A stretch of 64,000 bases of DNA from Tateyamaria omphalii (GCF_014651375.1 NZ_BMWT01000001.1:1042501-1106500), one strand, 5' to 3'; shown: positions 42,439 through 51,876, counted from the stretch's first letter. Notes: generated by a model not told the origin, from the letters alone. Translations and numbers: made by a program.

Positions 42439-43407
42439 TTGAAAAACTTTGTGCGACGTCCGGAGGCTGGGGCATTTGCCGCCTTTCTCTTGACCTACCT
42501 TTTCTTCCTGGCGGCCACACCAGGAACAGGGTTTGTATCAATCAATGGCACGGCCGGGTGGCTGAACCTGGCCGCTGAGCTTGGCATCGTGGCGATCCCG
42601 GTTGGTCTCTTGATGATTTCGGGTGAGTTCGACCTTTCGATCGGGTCGACCGTTGGTGCGTCTTCGATGATCCTTGCGCTGGGCACCAATCAGTTTGGTG
42701 CGCCAACCTGGCCAATGATTGGTCTTGCTCTGATGGCCGGCGCGGCGATTGGTCTTGCCAACGGAATGGCCGTTGTGAAGACCAAGTTGCCCAGTTTCAT
42801 CGTCACGTTGGCGACCAATTTCATCGTGATCGGTGCCACCATGGGCATTTCACGCCTGATTGCGAACGTGACTTCGGCATCCATTTTTGCGTCAGACAGT
42901 GCAAAGTTGGCCTTTGCGACGCGGCTGGGACAAGCAAACATCTCCATTTTGTGGTGGGTGCTTGTGGCCTATATCGGCTACCGCATTTTGAGCAAAAGCA
43001 CTTTTGGGAACTGGATCTACGCGACCGGCGGAAATGAGGATGCGGCACGGGCCGCAGGTGTGCCGGTCGAACGCGTCAAAATCATGCTCTTTGTCGCGAC
43101 TGGCGTGTGTGCCGCCCTTGTTGGCATCCTGCAGGGTGTTCAGTGGAATTCGGGCAACTCGACCTACGGTATGGGCTACGTCTTTCAAGCACCCATCGTG
43201 GTGGTGATCGGAGGTGTATTACTGACCGGCGGGTATGGGTCTGTCATCGGGATTGTCCTTGGCACAGCGTTGTTTGGCGTGATTTCCAGCGGAATCTTCT
43301 ACACAGGTTGGAACACGGACTGGATTCAGCTGTTCCTAGGTTTGCTGCTCGCCCTTGCGGTGCTTGCCAACAACTATGTCCGGCGCCTTGCGCTGACCGC
43401 ATCATAG
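42439..43407 (+). CDS. Sugar ABC transporter permease (CUT2 type)
   Basis: A 322-residue inner-membrane permease of the RbsC/FrcC family, with eight to ten hydrophobic segments. GLLMISGEFDLSIGSTVGAS near residue 56 and NGMAVVKTKLPSFIVTLAT near 113 are family signatures, and NWIYATGGNEDAARAAGVPV (near 190) is the cytoplasmic EAA-like loop that contacts the ATPase. The start is TTG 42439 with AGAGG 6-7 bases before it. Forms the channel for the binding protein just upstream. Confidence 0.94.
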   Translation: MKNFVRRPEAGAFAAFLLTYLFFLAATPGTGFVSINGTAGWLNLAAELGIVAIPVGLLMISGEFDLSIGSTVGASSMILALGTNQFGAPTWPMIGLALMAGAAIGLANGMAVVKTKLPSFIVTLATNFIVIGATMGISRLIANVTSASIFASDSAKLAFATRLGQANISILWWVLVAYIGYRILSKSTFGNWIYATGGNEDAARAAGVPVERVKIMLFVATGVCAALVGILQGVQWNSGNSTYGMGYVFQAPIVVVIGGVLLTGGYGSVIGIVLGTALFGVISSGIFYTGWNTDWIQLFLGLLLALAVLANNYVRRLALTAS

Positions 43408-43419
43408 GGAGTGTTGGGC

Positions 43420-44202
43420 ATGGCGGATACGCTTATGGAATTGCGCAATGTCGACAAGTTCTTTGGTTCGACCAAGGCGCTCAAAGACGTTTCGATGTCG
43501 GTACAGCCTGGCAAGATTTTGTGCTTGCTTGGCGACAACGGCGCCGGGAAGTCCACTCTGATCAAGGTCTTGTCGGGCTATCATCAGCCCACGAACGGTC
43601 AGATTGTTTTCGAAGGGCAGGAAACGCGGTTTTCCGGTCCCCGCGAGGCCCGTCAGCGTGGAATTGCGACAGTGCACCAGAACGTCGGATCTATCCCGCT
43701 CATGAGTGTTGGGCGCAACTTCTTTTTGGGTGCAGAGCCGGTCACGGGCCGTTGGCCGTTTCGTAGGATCGACACGCAAAAGGCCAATGCAATCGCTGTT
43801 GAACAGATGCAGAAGTTTGGCCTGACCCGCGTCACCAACGGTGATCAGCTCGTCGGAACCATGTCCGGTGGAGAGCGTCAGGTGCTGGCCATTGGGCGCG
43901 CCATGTATTTTGGGGCCAAGATGCTGATTCTGGACGAACCGACCTCGGCCTTGGGGGTCAAGGAGGCGTCCATTGTACTCAAGATGATGCGTATTGCCCG
44001 TCAGAACGGCGCGGGCATCGTGTTCATCACCCATAATGCCCGCCATGCCATGAGCGTTGGCGATGACTTCTGCGTCCTCATTCAAGGAGAAGTGGCAGCA
44101 CGGTTCAAACGCAACGAAAAGAGCCGCGAAGACGTCCTCAACCTGATGGCCGGGGGCGAAGACATGACTGAACTCGAAGACGACCTAGAGCAGATAGATT
44201 AA
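43420..44202 (+). CDS. Sugar ABC transporter ATPase, single domain (FrcA-like)
   Basis: A 260-residue ATPase. Walker A CLLGDNGAGKSTLIKVLSG, signature MSGGERQVLAIGRAM, Walker B MLILDEPTSALGV, switch His in VFITHNARHAMSV. CUT2 transporters usually have a double-length (about 500-residue) ATPase; this one has a single nucleotide-binding domain, as in the FrcBCA fructose system of rhizobia, so it must dimerise. A TTG at 43411 is an alternative start; ATG 43420 has better spacing from GGGAG. Confidence 0.94.
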   Translation: MADTLMELRNVDKFFGSTKALKDVSMSVQPGKILCLLGDNGAGKSTLIKVLSGYHQPTNGQIVFEGQETRFSGPREARQRGIATVHQNVGSIPLMSVGRNFFLGAEPVTGRWPFRRIDTQKANAIAVEQMQKFGLTRVTNGDQLVGTMSGGERQVLAIGRAMYFGAKMLILDEPTSALGVKEASIVLKMMRIARQNGAGIVFITHNARHAMSVGDDFCVLIQGEVAARFKRNEKSREDVLNLMAGGEDMTELEDDLEQID

Positions 44203-44207
44203 TCAAC

Positions 44208-45818
44208 ATGACCTACTTCATCGGAGTGGACGTGGGCACTGGAAGTGCGCGCGCCGGATTGTTTGACGTGGAAGGGAACATGCTGGCGGCATGTTCACAC
44301 GAGATACAGACTTGGCATCCTCAGCCCAATTTCGCCCAGCAGTCCACGGCCGATATCTGGGCCGGGATTTGCCACTGCGTTCACGACATTATCCGTCACA
44401 CTGAAACGGATGTGCGGCAGATTTCCGGCATTGGCTTTGACGCAACCTGTTCACTGGTTGTCGCGGGCTCCAAGGGCGCACCCGTCTCGGTGTCGCCTGA
44501 TGGTGCGCCTGAGCAGGATGTCATCCTGTGGGCAGACCACCGGGCAACCGACATCGCAAAACGGATCGATGCCACGGGGCACGAACGGTTGAATGCCTCG
44601 GGCGGCACCATCTCGCCGGAAATGCAGATACCCAAACTGGTTTGGCTGAAGGAGAACATGCCCTTTGCTTGGAACGATGCGGTATATTTCTTTGACCTAC
44701 CTGACTGGCTCACATGGAAAGCCAGCGGATCCCTAAAGCGATCGCTATGTTCGGTTGTCTGCAAATGGACATACCGCGGGGAGAAGGGCGAAAACGGACA
44801 GGGCTGGGACAGCTCCTTCTTCAAGCAGGTTGGTCTTGGTGATCTCGCTAGCGAGAACTTCCGTCGTATTGGGCAGGAAATGGCAGCGCCTGGAGAACCA
44901 TTGGGTAGTTTGACCGAAGACGCCGCGCGCGACCTTGGTCTATCACGAAAAACGCGTGTGGCAGTCAGCATGATCGACGCCCATGCAGGTGCGCTTGGCA
45001 CGTTTGGTTGCGCCGGAGATGGGGCGACGATGGCGCTCATTGCCGGCACATCTGCATGCCACATCACTTTGTCCGGAACGCCAGCTTATGTACCCGGCGT
45101 CTGGGGACCTTATCTTGGCGCGGTCCTTCCCGGTCTCTGGGTCAACGAAGCCGGGCAGTCCTTGGCAGGGGGCGCTTTGGACACGATCATCAACCGTCAT
45201 GCTGCCGGGTTCGAACTGCGTTTTAATGCTTCACAGGCAGGTAAAACACCCCATGAATATTTAGAGAGCAGTCTTCTCGGTTCTGGGGGGCGTGGCTATT
45301 ATGATCATCGGGCGCGTGATCGTCACATCATCCCAGATTTCAATGGAAACAGATCACCGCTCGCGGACCCGCTGCGTTTGGGAATGGCAATCGGTCATAG
45401 CACCGCTGCCGATTTGGAAGACCTAGCGACCGAATACCTCGCGGGTGTACAATCCCTGGCATATGGAACGCGCCAGATCATTGAGCGGCTGGAAGAGCAA
45501 TCTGTTCCGACGACGCAAATTGTTATGAGTGGTGGGTTGGCAAAGAACCGTGTGTATTGCCAGTCACATGCAGACATCACCGGTTGCAAAGTCGTCATTC
45601 CAGAACAGCCGGAACCGGTGTTGCTGGGGTCGGCGATGCTGGCCGCGCGTGCATCCGGCGCATATTCGACCACGCTGAAGGCAATGCACGGGATGTCAAA
45701 AGGGGGGCAAACCCTGATGCCGCGCCCCGATGTTCGTCCGTTTCATGACAAGAAATACAATGTCTTCAAGGGTCTGCAGGGGCACTATCAATCGATACAA
45801 ATGATTATGCATGGGTAA
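44208..45818 (+). CDS. FGGY family carbohydrate kinase (pentulose-kinase branch)
   Basis: A 536-residue sugar kinase of the ASKHA fold. The N-terminal phosphate loop is [32 protein letters not shown] follows, and [13 protein letters not shown] is the ribulokinase-like substrate loop. The C-terminal domain has [12 protein letters not shown], the FGGY signature region [20 protein letters not shown], and [13 protein letters not shown]. This is the D-ribulose/L-ribulose/xylulose-type branch; the exact sugar is unknown. Six bases after the ATPase gene and overlapping the next gene's region, so one operon. Confidence 0.93.
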   Translation: MTYFIGVDVGTGSARAGLFDVEGNMLAACSHEIQTWHPQPNFAQQSTADIWAGICHCVHDIIRHTETDVRQISGIGFDATCSLVVAGSKGAPVSVSPDGAPEQDVILWADHRATDIAKRIDATGHERLNASGGTISPEMQIPKLVWLKENMPFAWNDAVYFFDLPDWLTWKASGSLKRSLCSVVCKWTYRGEKGENGQGWDSSFFKQVGLGDLASENFRRIGQEMAAPGEPLGSLTEDAARDLGLSRKTRVAVSMIDAHAGALGTFGCAGDGATMALIAGTSACHITLSGTPAYVPGVWGPYLGAVLPGLWVNEAGQSLAGGALDTIINRHAAGFELRFNASQAGKTPHEYLESSLLGSGGRGYYDHRARDRHIIPDFNGNRSPLADPLRLGMAIGHSTAADLEDLATEYLAGVQSLAYGTRQIIERLEEQSVPTTQIVMSGGLAKNRVYCQSHADITGCKVVIPEQPEPVLLGSAMLAARASGAYSTTLKAMHGMSKGGQTLMPRPDVRPFHDKKYNVFKGLQGHYQSIQMIMHG

Positions 45819-45828
45819 TGAGGCGTAC

Positions 45829-47451
45829 ATGGAACGCGGCAATACAGTCTATTTGTTTGCAAGTGGTGACAGCAGGCTCGCCGCCAACGTGACGTGCTGG
45901 CCAGCGCAAAGCGATATGGAAACGGCAGTCATTAGAGAGGTGGAAGCGCTTGGCTATAGTGTTGAGCGCGCGCATCCCTTCGATCCTGAAAAAGGCCATG
46001 GCTTCCTCGACAGCCAGCGTGCGGGTCTTGATGCGGTTGCATCAATCCCGACAGACGCCCCAGTGATCGTCGCCGAAGCCGTCTGGCAGTATTCGCATCA
46101 CATTCTGCCCGGTTTGATCGGTCATGAGGGACCAATCCTCACGGTTGCGAATTGGTCTGGGCAATGGCCGGGGCTGGTGGGCATGCTGAACCTCAATGGA
46201 TCGCTCGCCAAGGCAGGGACAATGTATTCAACGCTTTGGAGTGAAGATTTCACTGATGCCTTGTTTCGAACCGGGTTACGCGCTTGGTTGGAGCGGGGAG
46301 TGACCACCCATCCGCATCCCCATGTGGCAACGTTCGACATGTCCCTGGTGCCATCGAAACACCAAAAGATTGCGACCGGAATTGCGGCTGATTTACTTTA
46401 CCGAAAGACGATCATGGGGGTCTTCGACGAGGGATGCATGGGCATGTACAACGCCATCATCCCGGATGAGCTTCTGGCACCGCTTGGTGTGTTCAAGGAA
46501 CGTCTGTCTCAATCGGCATTGTACGCCGAAACGATGAAGGTTCCTGAACGAGAAGGGCAGGCCGTTTGTGAGTGGATGGTTGCCCGAGGTTTGCATCTTG
46601 ATCTTGGCAGTGATCCGGCGTCTGAACTCACACTTGATCAGGTTCTACTGCAGTGCCGGATGTATGTCGCAGCCGTCCGAATGGCGGACAGTTTTGATTG
46701 TGATCTGATCGGCATCCAGTACCAGCAGGGCCTCAAGGATTTGCTGCCGGCGTCCGATCTGGTGGAAGGGATGTTGAACAACGGTGACCGCCCGCCGGTA
46801 ACCCGCGCGGATGGCAGCGTTATCCGCCCCGGTGCGCCAATTGTCCATTTCAATGAAGTAGACGAATGTGCCGGTTTGGACGCCTTGCTGATCAATCGCG
46901 TTCACCAGGCGCTGGGTCAGCCTGTCGAGACAACCCTGCATGACATTCGTTGGGGCGATGTCGACCGCAGCGGGACCCGAGACGATTTCATCTGGGTTTT
47001 TGAGATTTCTGGGGCTGCGCCACCAGCGCATCACATTGATGGCTGGGCCGGTTCGGAAAGCAAACGCCAGCCTCCAATGTATTTCCCGTTCGGCGGAGGT
47101 ACTCTGTCGGGTGTGGCCAAGCCGGGTAGCATTATCTGGTCGCGCGTCTATGTTGAGGATGGCGGTCTGTGTCTTGATATGGGGCTAGGCCACAGTATCG
47201 CATTGCCATCATCTGAAACCCGGCGCCGCCGTGATGCAACCACGCCGGAATGGCCGATCATGCACGCTACTTTGACCGGCGTGGACCGCGACCAGCTGAT
47301 GGGCCGCCACAAATCCAACCATATCCAGGTTGTGTACGCCGATGACGACGTTGCAGCTCTCGATGCTTTGTACGTGCGAGCGGCACTGGCGCATCAGCTG
47401 GGGATCAAAGTGGCAATCCTAGGACTGGGAACAGATTTTAATCCAGCCTGA
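45829..47451 (+). CDS. L-fucose/arabinose isomerase-like protein
   Basis: A 540-residue protein with the length and domain order of the L-fucose isomerase family (COG2407), which interconvert aldoses and ketoses with Mn2+. N-terminal [21 protein letters not shown], then [54 protein letters not shown], and near the C-terminus [15 protein letters not shown], where the family carries its conserved Ser-Asn-His motif. Two starts are possible, ATG 45811 and ATG 45829; the second has GAGG five bases before it. Last gene of the transporter operon, probably supplying the ketose for the kinase. Confidence 0.82.
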   Translation: MERGNTVYLFASGDSRLAANVTCWPAQSDMETAVIREVEALGYSVERAHPFDPEKGHGFLDSQRAGLDAVASIPTDAPVIVAEAVWQYSHHILPGLIGHEGPILTVANWSGQWPGLVGMLNLNGSLAKAGTMYSTLWSEDFTDALFRTGLRAWLERGVTTHPHPHVATFDMSLVPSKHQKIATGIAADLLYRKTIMGVFDEGCMGMYNAIIPDELLAPLGVFKERLSQSALYAETMKVPEREGQAVCEWMVARGLHLDLGSDPASELTLDQVLLQCRMYVAAVRMADSFDCDLIGIQYQQGLKDLLPASDLVEGMLNNGDRPPVTRADGSVIRPGAPIVHFNEVDECAGLDALLINRVHQALGQPVETTLHDIRWGDVDRSGTRDDFIWVFEISGAAPPAHHIDGWAGSESKRQPPMYFPFGGGTLSGVAKPGSIIWSRVYVEDGGLCLDMGLGHSIALPSSETRRRRDATTPEWPIMHATLTGVDRDQLMGRHKSNHIQVVYADDDVAALDALYVRAALAHQLGIKVAILGLGTDFNPA

Positions 47452-47500
47452 TCGCCTTTGCGACGATTTGAAAGCACGCCTGTTGTGTTTTGGTGGCCTG

Positions 47501-48670
47501 CTATTGTAGGTCACCAAATGCTTTTGCTAGCCGTTCCACCGCTTCCTGGACTCGTGCGCGCGGCGTTGCGATGTTGAAACGCAGCCAGCTATCTCCACCC
47601 TTGCCGAAGGTGGGCCCGTGGTTGACCGCGATGCAGGCATCCTTTTCGACCCGTTTTGTAAACTCTTCGCGTGCCATTCCAGTACCATCGAAATCAACCC
47701 ATGACAGGTAAGTTGATTCCAGCGGCATGGAGTAGAGCCCGGGGATGGCGTTGACGGCCTCGTCAAACAGTTTTCTGTTCCCGTCGAGGTAGGTGACCAG
47801 TTCGTCAACCCACGCAGCCCCTTCCGGTGAGTAAGCGGCCGTTGCCATGAACAGGCCGAACGAGTTTGGTGAGAGGCCCAACCCAGCCATCCGTTGGGCG
47901 AACTTGGCGCGCAGGTCCGGATCGGCGATGATCACATTGCCTGAGTGGCTTCCTGCGATGTTGAACGTCTTGGTCGTGGCCGTCATCATGATCAACCGAT
48001 CCTCGATCCCCGGAATGTGGGACATCGGAATGTGCGTGTGGCCAGGCATGACAAGGTCGTGATGAATTTCGTCCGACACCAGGATCAGGTTGTGGCGTTT
48101 GACAAAGGCTGCGACGCCTTCCAGCTCTTCGCGCGTCCAGACCCGTCCGCCGGGGTTGTGGGGGGAACAGAGGATCAGCATGGTTTCTGATCCGTCCATT
48201 TGCGCATCCCACGCATCGAAGTCCATGGTGTAGCGCCCATCGGTCATGGACATTTCACATTCGACCACCCGCCGGTCATTGGCTTTGATGACCCGGGCAA
48301 AGGCGTGGTACACGGGTGTCATCAGCACGACGCCATCGCCGGGTTGGGTGAACGTATCCACGCACATGGCCGTTCCGTTGACCAGTCCATGGGTGGTAAA
48401 GATCTGGTCAGCGTGCACAGTCCAGTTGTGCCGTTCCTTCATCCACCATTGGATTGCTGCGCGGTATTCGCTTTCGTCCCCGAAATACCCCATGATCCCG
48501 TGATCGACCTGGGCCTGCACCGCGTCCAGCACGCATTGCGGCGGGCGGAAATCCATGTCGGCCACCCACATGGCGAGGCCCTTGTCGCCGTCCACGCCAT
48601 AGATCGCTTCCATCATGTCCCATTTCACGCAATGGCTGCCGCGGCGGTCGATGATGGTGTCAAAGCTCAT
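47501..48670 (-). CDS. MalY/PatB-family PLP-dependent C-S lyase/aminotransferase
   Basis: A 389-residue fold-type I PLP enzyme. FDTIIDRRGSHCVKWDMM is the MalY/PatB opening, MWVADMDFRPPQCVLDAV follows, and the PLP lysine is in MTATTKTFNIAGSHSGNVII. LCSPHNPGGRVWTREEL and LVSDEIHHDLVMPGH carry the conserved Asn and Asp that hold the cofactor. Such enzymes are cystathionine beta-lyases with some transaminase activity. Convergent with the sugar operon and divergent from the deformylase genes. Confidence 0.93.
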   Translation of the reverse strand: MSFDTIIDRRGSHCVKWDMMEAIYGVDGDKGLAMWVADMDFRPPQCVLDAVQAQVDHGIMGYFGDESEYRAAIQWWMKERHNWTVHADQIFTTHGLVNGTAMCVDTFTQPGDGVVLMTPVYHAFARVIKANDRRVVECEMSMTDGRYTMDFDAWDAQMDGSETMLILCSPHNPGGRVWTREELEGVAAFVKRHNLILVSDEIHHDLVMPGHTHIPMSHIPGIEDRLIMMTATTKTFNIAGSHSGNVIIADPDLRAKFAQRMAGLGLSPNSFGLFMATAAYSPEGAAWVDELVTYLDGNRKLFDEAVNAIPGLYSMPLESTYLSWVDFDGTGMAREEFTKRVEKDACIAVNHGPTFGKGGDSWLRFNIATPRARVQEAVERLAKAFGDLQ

Positions 48671-48768
48671 GGGTCTCTCCGGTTCCGATTTGGGCGCAGG
48701 CTAGCGTGCATATGGGCAGGTGCAAGGGGACATTGCGGTGTCGGGGGTGTTGGCTTACATGCAAGGGC

Positions 48769-49287
48769 ATGAAACGACCCATAATCCTCCACCCTGATCC
48801 ACGCCTGAAGAAGACGGCAGATGCCGTGTCCGATCTGTCGGACGAATTGCGTCGTCTGGCCGATGACATGTTGGAAACCATGTATGATGCGCCGGGCATC
48901 GGGTTGGCGGCCCCGCAGGTGGGCCAGTTGCAGCGCCTGATCGTGCTGGATTGCGTGAAGGAAGAGGGCGAAGCCCCACGCCCGCTGATCATGTTCAACC
49001 CCGAGATCGTGGCATCGTCCGACGAATTGAACACCTATGAGGAAGGCTGCCTGTCTATCCCCGAGCAGTTTGCCGACGTGACTCGCTCGGCTGAGGTCGA
49101 AGTGCGGTGGATTGATCGTGATGGCAAGGAACGGTCCGAGGGCATGGACGGTCTGTGGGCCACCTGCGTGCAGCACGAGATTGACCATCTCGATGGCAAG
49201 CTGTTCATCGACTACCTCAAGCCGCTCAAGCGCCAGTTGATCACGCGCAAGATGCAGAAGCTGAAACGGGAACGTGCCCGCGCATGA
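48769..49287 (+). CDS. def: Peptide deformylase (canonical copy)
   Basis: A 172-residue metalloenzyme that removes the formyl group from nascent protein N-termini. All three motifs are intact: GIGLAAPQ (43-50), EEGCLSIP (metal ligand C94) and QHEIDHLDG (H136, catalytic E137, H140). MKRPIILHPDPRLKK is the usual alphaproteobacterial opening and fixes ATG 48769 as start. First of three adjacent deformylase genes followed by fmt, which adds the formyl group to initiator tRNA. Overlaps the second copy by 4 bases. Confidence 0.97.
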   Translation: MKRPIILHPDPRLKKTADAVSDLSDELRRLADDMLETMYDAPGIGLAAPQVGQLQRLIVLDCVKEEGEAPRPLIMFNPEIVASSDELNTYEEGCLSIPEQFADVTRSAEVEVRWIDRDGKERSEGMDGLWATCVQHEIDHLDGKLFIDYLKPLKRQLITRKMQKLKRERARA

Positions 49288-49784
49288 GCTTGCGCGAGAT
49301 CCTGACATGGCCGCATCCGGCGTTGGAGGCGGTCTGTGAGCCAGTTGAGGCTGTAACCCCCGAGGTGCGCACCTTGGCCGAGGATATGCTGGAGACAATG
49401 TACGCCGCACCGGGGCGCGGTCTCGCCGCCCCGCAAGTGGGTGAGCTCTGCCGCCTGTTCGTCATGGATGTGACGTGGAAGGACGGGGAGCGCAATCCGG
49501 TCGTCTGCATCAACCCGGACATTCTGGAGCGCGGGGAAGAAGTTGCGCGCGCGGACGAGGGGTGTCTGTCCATCCCCAGTGTCACAGCACATGTCGAGCG
49601 ACCTACCTCGGTCCGCATGGTCTGGACCGATCTGGAGGGCGTTGTGCAGGATCAGTGGCTGACAGGGTTCGCCGCGCTCTGCGCGCAGCACGAGTTGGAT
49701 CATCTGGACGGCATCGTGACACTGGACCGAGTGGATGATGCGCAACGCACGACCATTCTGGACGCTTACGAGGTGCGGGTATGA
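49284..49784 (+). CDS. Peptide deformylase-like protein, second copy with intact motifs
   Basis: A 166-residue paralogue. Motifs: GRGLAAPQVGELCR, DEGCLSIPSVTAHV and AQHELDHLDG, so all metal ligands and the catalytic glutamate are kept, and Arg replaces the usual Ile/Val before GLAA. The C-terminus is shorter than in the first copy. It is likely active, though its substrate range could differ. Four-base overlaps on both sides (49284-49287 and 49781-49784) show tight coupling within def-def-def-fmt. Confidence 0.93.
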   Translation: MSLREILTWPHPALEAVCEPVEAVTPEVRTLAEDMLETMYAAPGRGLAAPQVGELCRLFVMDVTWKDGERNPVVCINPDILERGEEVARADEGCLSIPSVTAHVERPTSVRMVWTDLEGVVQDQWLTGFAALCAQHELDHLDGIVTLDRVDDAQRTTILDAYEVRV

Positions 49785-50275
49785 CGGTTCGCCCCTTTGT
49801 CCCTTGGCCGGACGCACGACTGCGCACGGCGGCCGAGGATGTGCCCGAGATCACCGAGGAAGTCCGCGAAATCTGGGCCGATATGGTCGAGACTATGGAT
49901 GCCATGCCCGGCGTTGGCCTCGCGGCCCCGCAGATCGGGGTGATGCTGCGCCTTGCCGTGGTGGACGCCACGCAGGACCGCAGCCGCCGTATCCTGCTGG
50001 CCAATCCCGAAGTGCTGGAGGCCAGCAGCGAGATTGAGAAGCGCACAGAAGCGAGCCCAAACCTGCCCGGTGTCTCTGCCGAGATACCACGGCTCAAGAC
50101 GGTCACGGTCCGCTTTCTGAATGCTGATGGCGTCATCGACCGCCGCACGTTTGAAGGGCTGGAAGCCCGCAGTGTGCAGCATCAGATCGACCACCTGGCA
50201 GGGCGAATGTATTTCGACAATCTGGGTCGGGTGAAGCGGGATATGCTGATCCGCAAGGCAAGAAAGGCCAGGTGA
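49781..50275 (+). CDS. Peptide deformylase-like protein, third copy lacking catalytic residues
   Basis: A 164-residue paralogue. Motif 1 is intact ([14 protein letters not shown]), but motif 2 (EGCLS) is replaced by [13 protein letters not shown], losing the metal-binding cysteine, and motif 3 (HEIDH) reads QHQIDHLAG, with Gln in place of the catalytic glutamate. Metal hydrolysis by the known mechanism should be impossible. The reading frame is otherwise complete and well conserved, so it is not a decayed pseudogene; a regulatory or binding role is plausible. The fmt start lies one base after its stop. Confidence 0.92.
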   Translation: MTVRPFVPWPDARLRTAAEDVPEITEEVREIWADMVETMDAMPGVGLAAPQIGVMLRLAVVDATQDRSRRILLANPEVLEASSEIEKRTEASPNLPGVSAEIPRLKTVTVRFLNADGVIDRRTFEGLEARSVQHQIDHLAGRMYFDNLGRVKRDMLIRKARKAR

Positions 50276-50276
50276 C

Positions 50277-51182
50277 ATGCGCGTGATCTTTATGGGAACG
50301 CCGGACTTTTCTGTCTCTACCCTGGATGCGCTGCATGCGGCGGGGCACGAGATTGTCTGTGTTTACACCCAGCCGCCGCGCCCAGCGGGGCGGGGGAAAA
50401 AGGACCGGCCCAGCCCTGTGCAGGCGCGGGCCGAAGCCTTGGGCCTGGAAGTGCGGCACCCTGTTTCGGTGCGCAATGCCGCGGCACAGGGCGAGTTTGC
50501 GGCGCTGAATGCAGAGATTGCCGTTGTCGTGGCCTACGGCTTGATCCTGCCGCAGCCCATCCTTGATGCGCCGACTCATGGCTGCCTGAACATTCATGCC
50601 AGCCTGTTGCCACGCTGGCGCGGGGCGGCGCCCATTCACCGGGCGATCATGGCGGGCGATGCCGAGACGGGCGTGTGCATCATGCAGATGGAGGCCGGGC
50701 TGGACACAGGGCCCGTCCTGATGCGCGAGGCGACGGCCATTGGCGCAACGGAAACAACGGCTGAGCTGCACGACAGGCTTGCCGGTCTTGGGGCCGCTTT
50801 GATCGTGAAGACGCTGGACCAGTTGCCTGCGCTGTCAGCTAAGCCGCAGCCTGAGCATGGCGTGACCTATGCCGCGAAGATCGACAAGGCCGAGGCAGCC
50901 ATTGACTGGACACAGGATGCGTCTGTGGTCGACCGGAAAATTCGAGGGCTATCCCCCTTTCCTGGCGCGTGGTTCGACCATGACGGTACTCGGATCAAGG
51001 TGCTGGGTTCTGAACTGGCCGATGGCACCGGCGTGGCCGGGACGATCTTGGATGATGGTCTGACAATCGCCTGCGGTCAGGGCGCTGTGCGCCTGACCCA
51101 CTTGCAACGGGCAGGCAAAGGCGCGCAGGATGCAGAAACGTTCCTGCGCGGCATGCCCTTGCCCAAGGGAACCCAATTGTAG
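50277..51182 (+). CDS. fmt: Methionyl-tRNA formyltransferase
   Basis: A 301-residue enzyme that formylates initiator Met-tRNA using 10-formyl-tetrahydrofolate. [19 protein letters not shown] is the invariant opening; [20 protein letters not shown] carries the catalytic Asn/His and the SLLP folate-binding motif; [12 protein letters not shown] follows. The C-terminal OB-fold tRNA-binding domain begins near residue 205 (INKA-like [23 protein letters not shown]). Normal length. Last essential gene of the def-fmt cluster, followed by a small membrane protein 8 bases on. Confidence 0.97.
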   Translation: MRVIFMGTPDFSVSTLDALHAAGHEIVCVYTQPPRPAGRGKKDRPSPVQARAEALGLEVRHPVSVRNAAAQGEFAALNAEIAVVVAYGLILPQPILDAPTHGCLNIHASLLPRWRGAAPIHRAIMAGDAETGVCIMQMEAGLDTGPVLMREATAIGATETTAELHDRLAGLGAALIVKTLDQLPALSAKPQPEHGVTYAAKIDKAEAAIDWTQDASVVDRKIRGLSPFPGAWFDHDGTRIKVLGSELADGTGVAGTILDDGLTIACGQGAVRLTHLQRAGKGAQDAETFLRGMPLPKGTQL

Positions 51183-51190
51183 GAGCGCCC

Positions 51191-51427
51191 ATGTTTCCCA
51201 CCCTGATCGGCACCGTCGTGATTGCGGGCATTGTCGGCTACATCTCGGAAAAATCGCGGTTTACCCATAATGGGATCGTGCAATCGATCATCATCTGCAT
51301 CGGCGGCGCGTTCCTGTTTTACTTCGTCCGGCTGATGTTTGGATTTGGCTTTTCCAGTCCCGGGCTGAACGCGATTGTATCCTCGATTGGCGCGCTGATT
51401 ATCGTTCCGACACATTGGAGGAAGTAA
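51191..51427 (+). CDS. Small membrane protein, GlsB/YeaQ-like
   Basis: A 78-residue protein with hydrophobic segments at about residues 3-18, 29-50 and 57-72 (GTVVIAGIVGYISEKSRF, IICIGGAFLFYFVRLMFG, NAIVSSIGALIIVP). The size and Gly-rich three-helix arrangement resemble the transglycosylase-associated (GlsB/YeaQ/YmgE) family, though the family's GW..G signature is not exact. It follows fmt by 8 bases with GGAG before its ATG, so it is probably cotranscribed. Confidence 0.75.
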   Translation: MFPTLIGTVVIAGIVGYISEKSRFTHNGIVQSIIICIGGAFLFYFVRLMFGFGFSSPGLNAIVSSIGALIIVPTHWRK

Positions 51428-51454
51428 TCATGCCTTGGGCGTTGGACTGACGGA

Positions 51455-51733
51455 TCAGCGCTTGCGACTGTCCGCGCCATGCCCCGTTGTTCTGAAATTC
51501 GGACCAAGATGGCTGGATGGCTTGGCTGTGCGGAAATTCGGGCCCAAGTGACTGGATGGTTTGGCGGCGCGGACCCCGCTGGTGAACCGGTTTGGGGCCG
51601 GGCGCTGGATGACGTTTGGTTGCATGACGCTGCTGTTTGCGTTGCGCGTTGCGTTCTCAGCCGTGGCGGGGAGCGTCGTGCATATGAACGTCACGCCAAT
51701 GATCATTTGAAGGTAGTGCTTTGGGTGAAACAT
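51455..51733 (-). CDS. Small exported protein with a 13-residue tandem repeat
   Basis: A 92-residue frame from ATG 51733, with GGAAGG six bases upstream. Residues 1-25 look like a signal peptide (HYLQMIIGVTFICTTLPATA). The mature part contains AKPSSHLGPNFRT twice in direct tandem, encoded by a 39-bp DNA repeat (51492-51530 and 51531-51569), and ends TTGHGADSRKR. No family recognised. A longer opposite-strand frame covers the same DNA, but this one has the start signal and leader. It may be a repeat of recent origin. Confidence 0.5.
   Translation of the reverse strand: MFHPKHYLQMIIGVTFICTTLPATAENATRNANSSVMQPNVIQRPAPNRFTSGVRAAKPSSHLGPNFRTAKPSSHLGPNFRTTGHGADSRKR
51492..51569. repeat. Two tandem copies of a 39-bp unit
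   Basis: Unit 1 is 51492-51530 and unit 2 is 51531-51569; about 29 of 39 positions agree, and both share the core GAAATTCGG and CTGGATGG. The length is a multiple of three, and in the minus-strand frame the units encode nearly identical 13-residue peptides. Confidence 0.75.
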
Positions 51734-51849
51734 GTGGTGCCTTCCGACAGGTTCGCCGCGATGCCTTGGGCAGATATAGTGTTGCAGGGCGGGCCACCCA
51801 AGCCTGTCCGGCGTTTGCACCTTGATCGTTCTTCCCTGAAGCGGAACGT

Positions 51850-51876
51850 GGCCCGCCGTGAGGGAAGGGGCGGGCC
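51850..51876. repeat. GC-rich inverted repeat
   Basis: GGCCCGCC (51850-51857) and GGCGGGCC (51869-51876) form a strong 8-bp hairpin with an 11-base loop between the two small exported-protein genes. There is no T run on either side, so it is not a typical terminator; it could attenuate or protect the leftward transcript. Confidence 0.5.
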
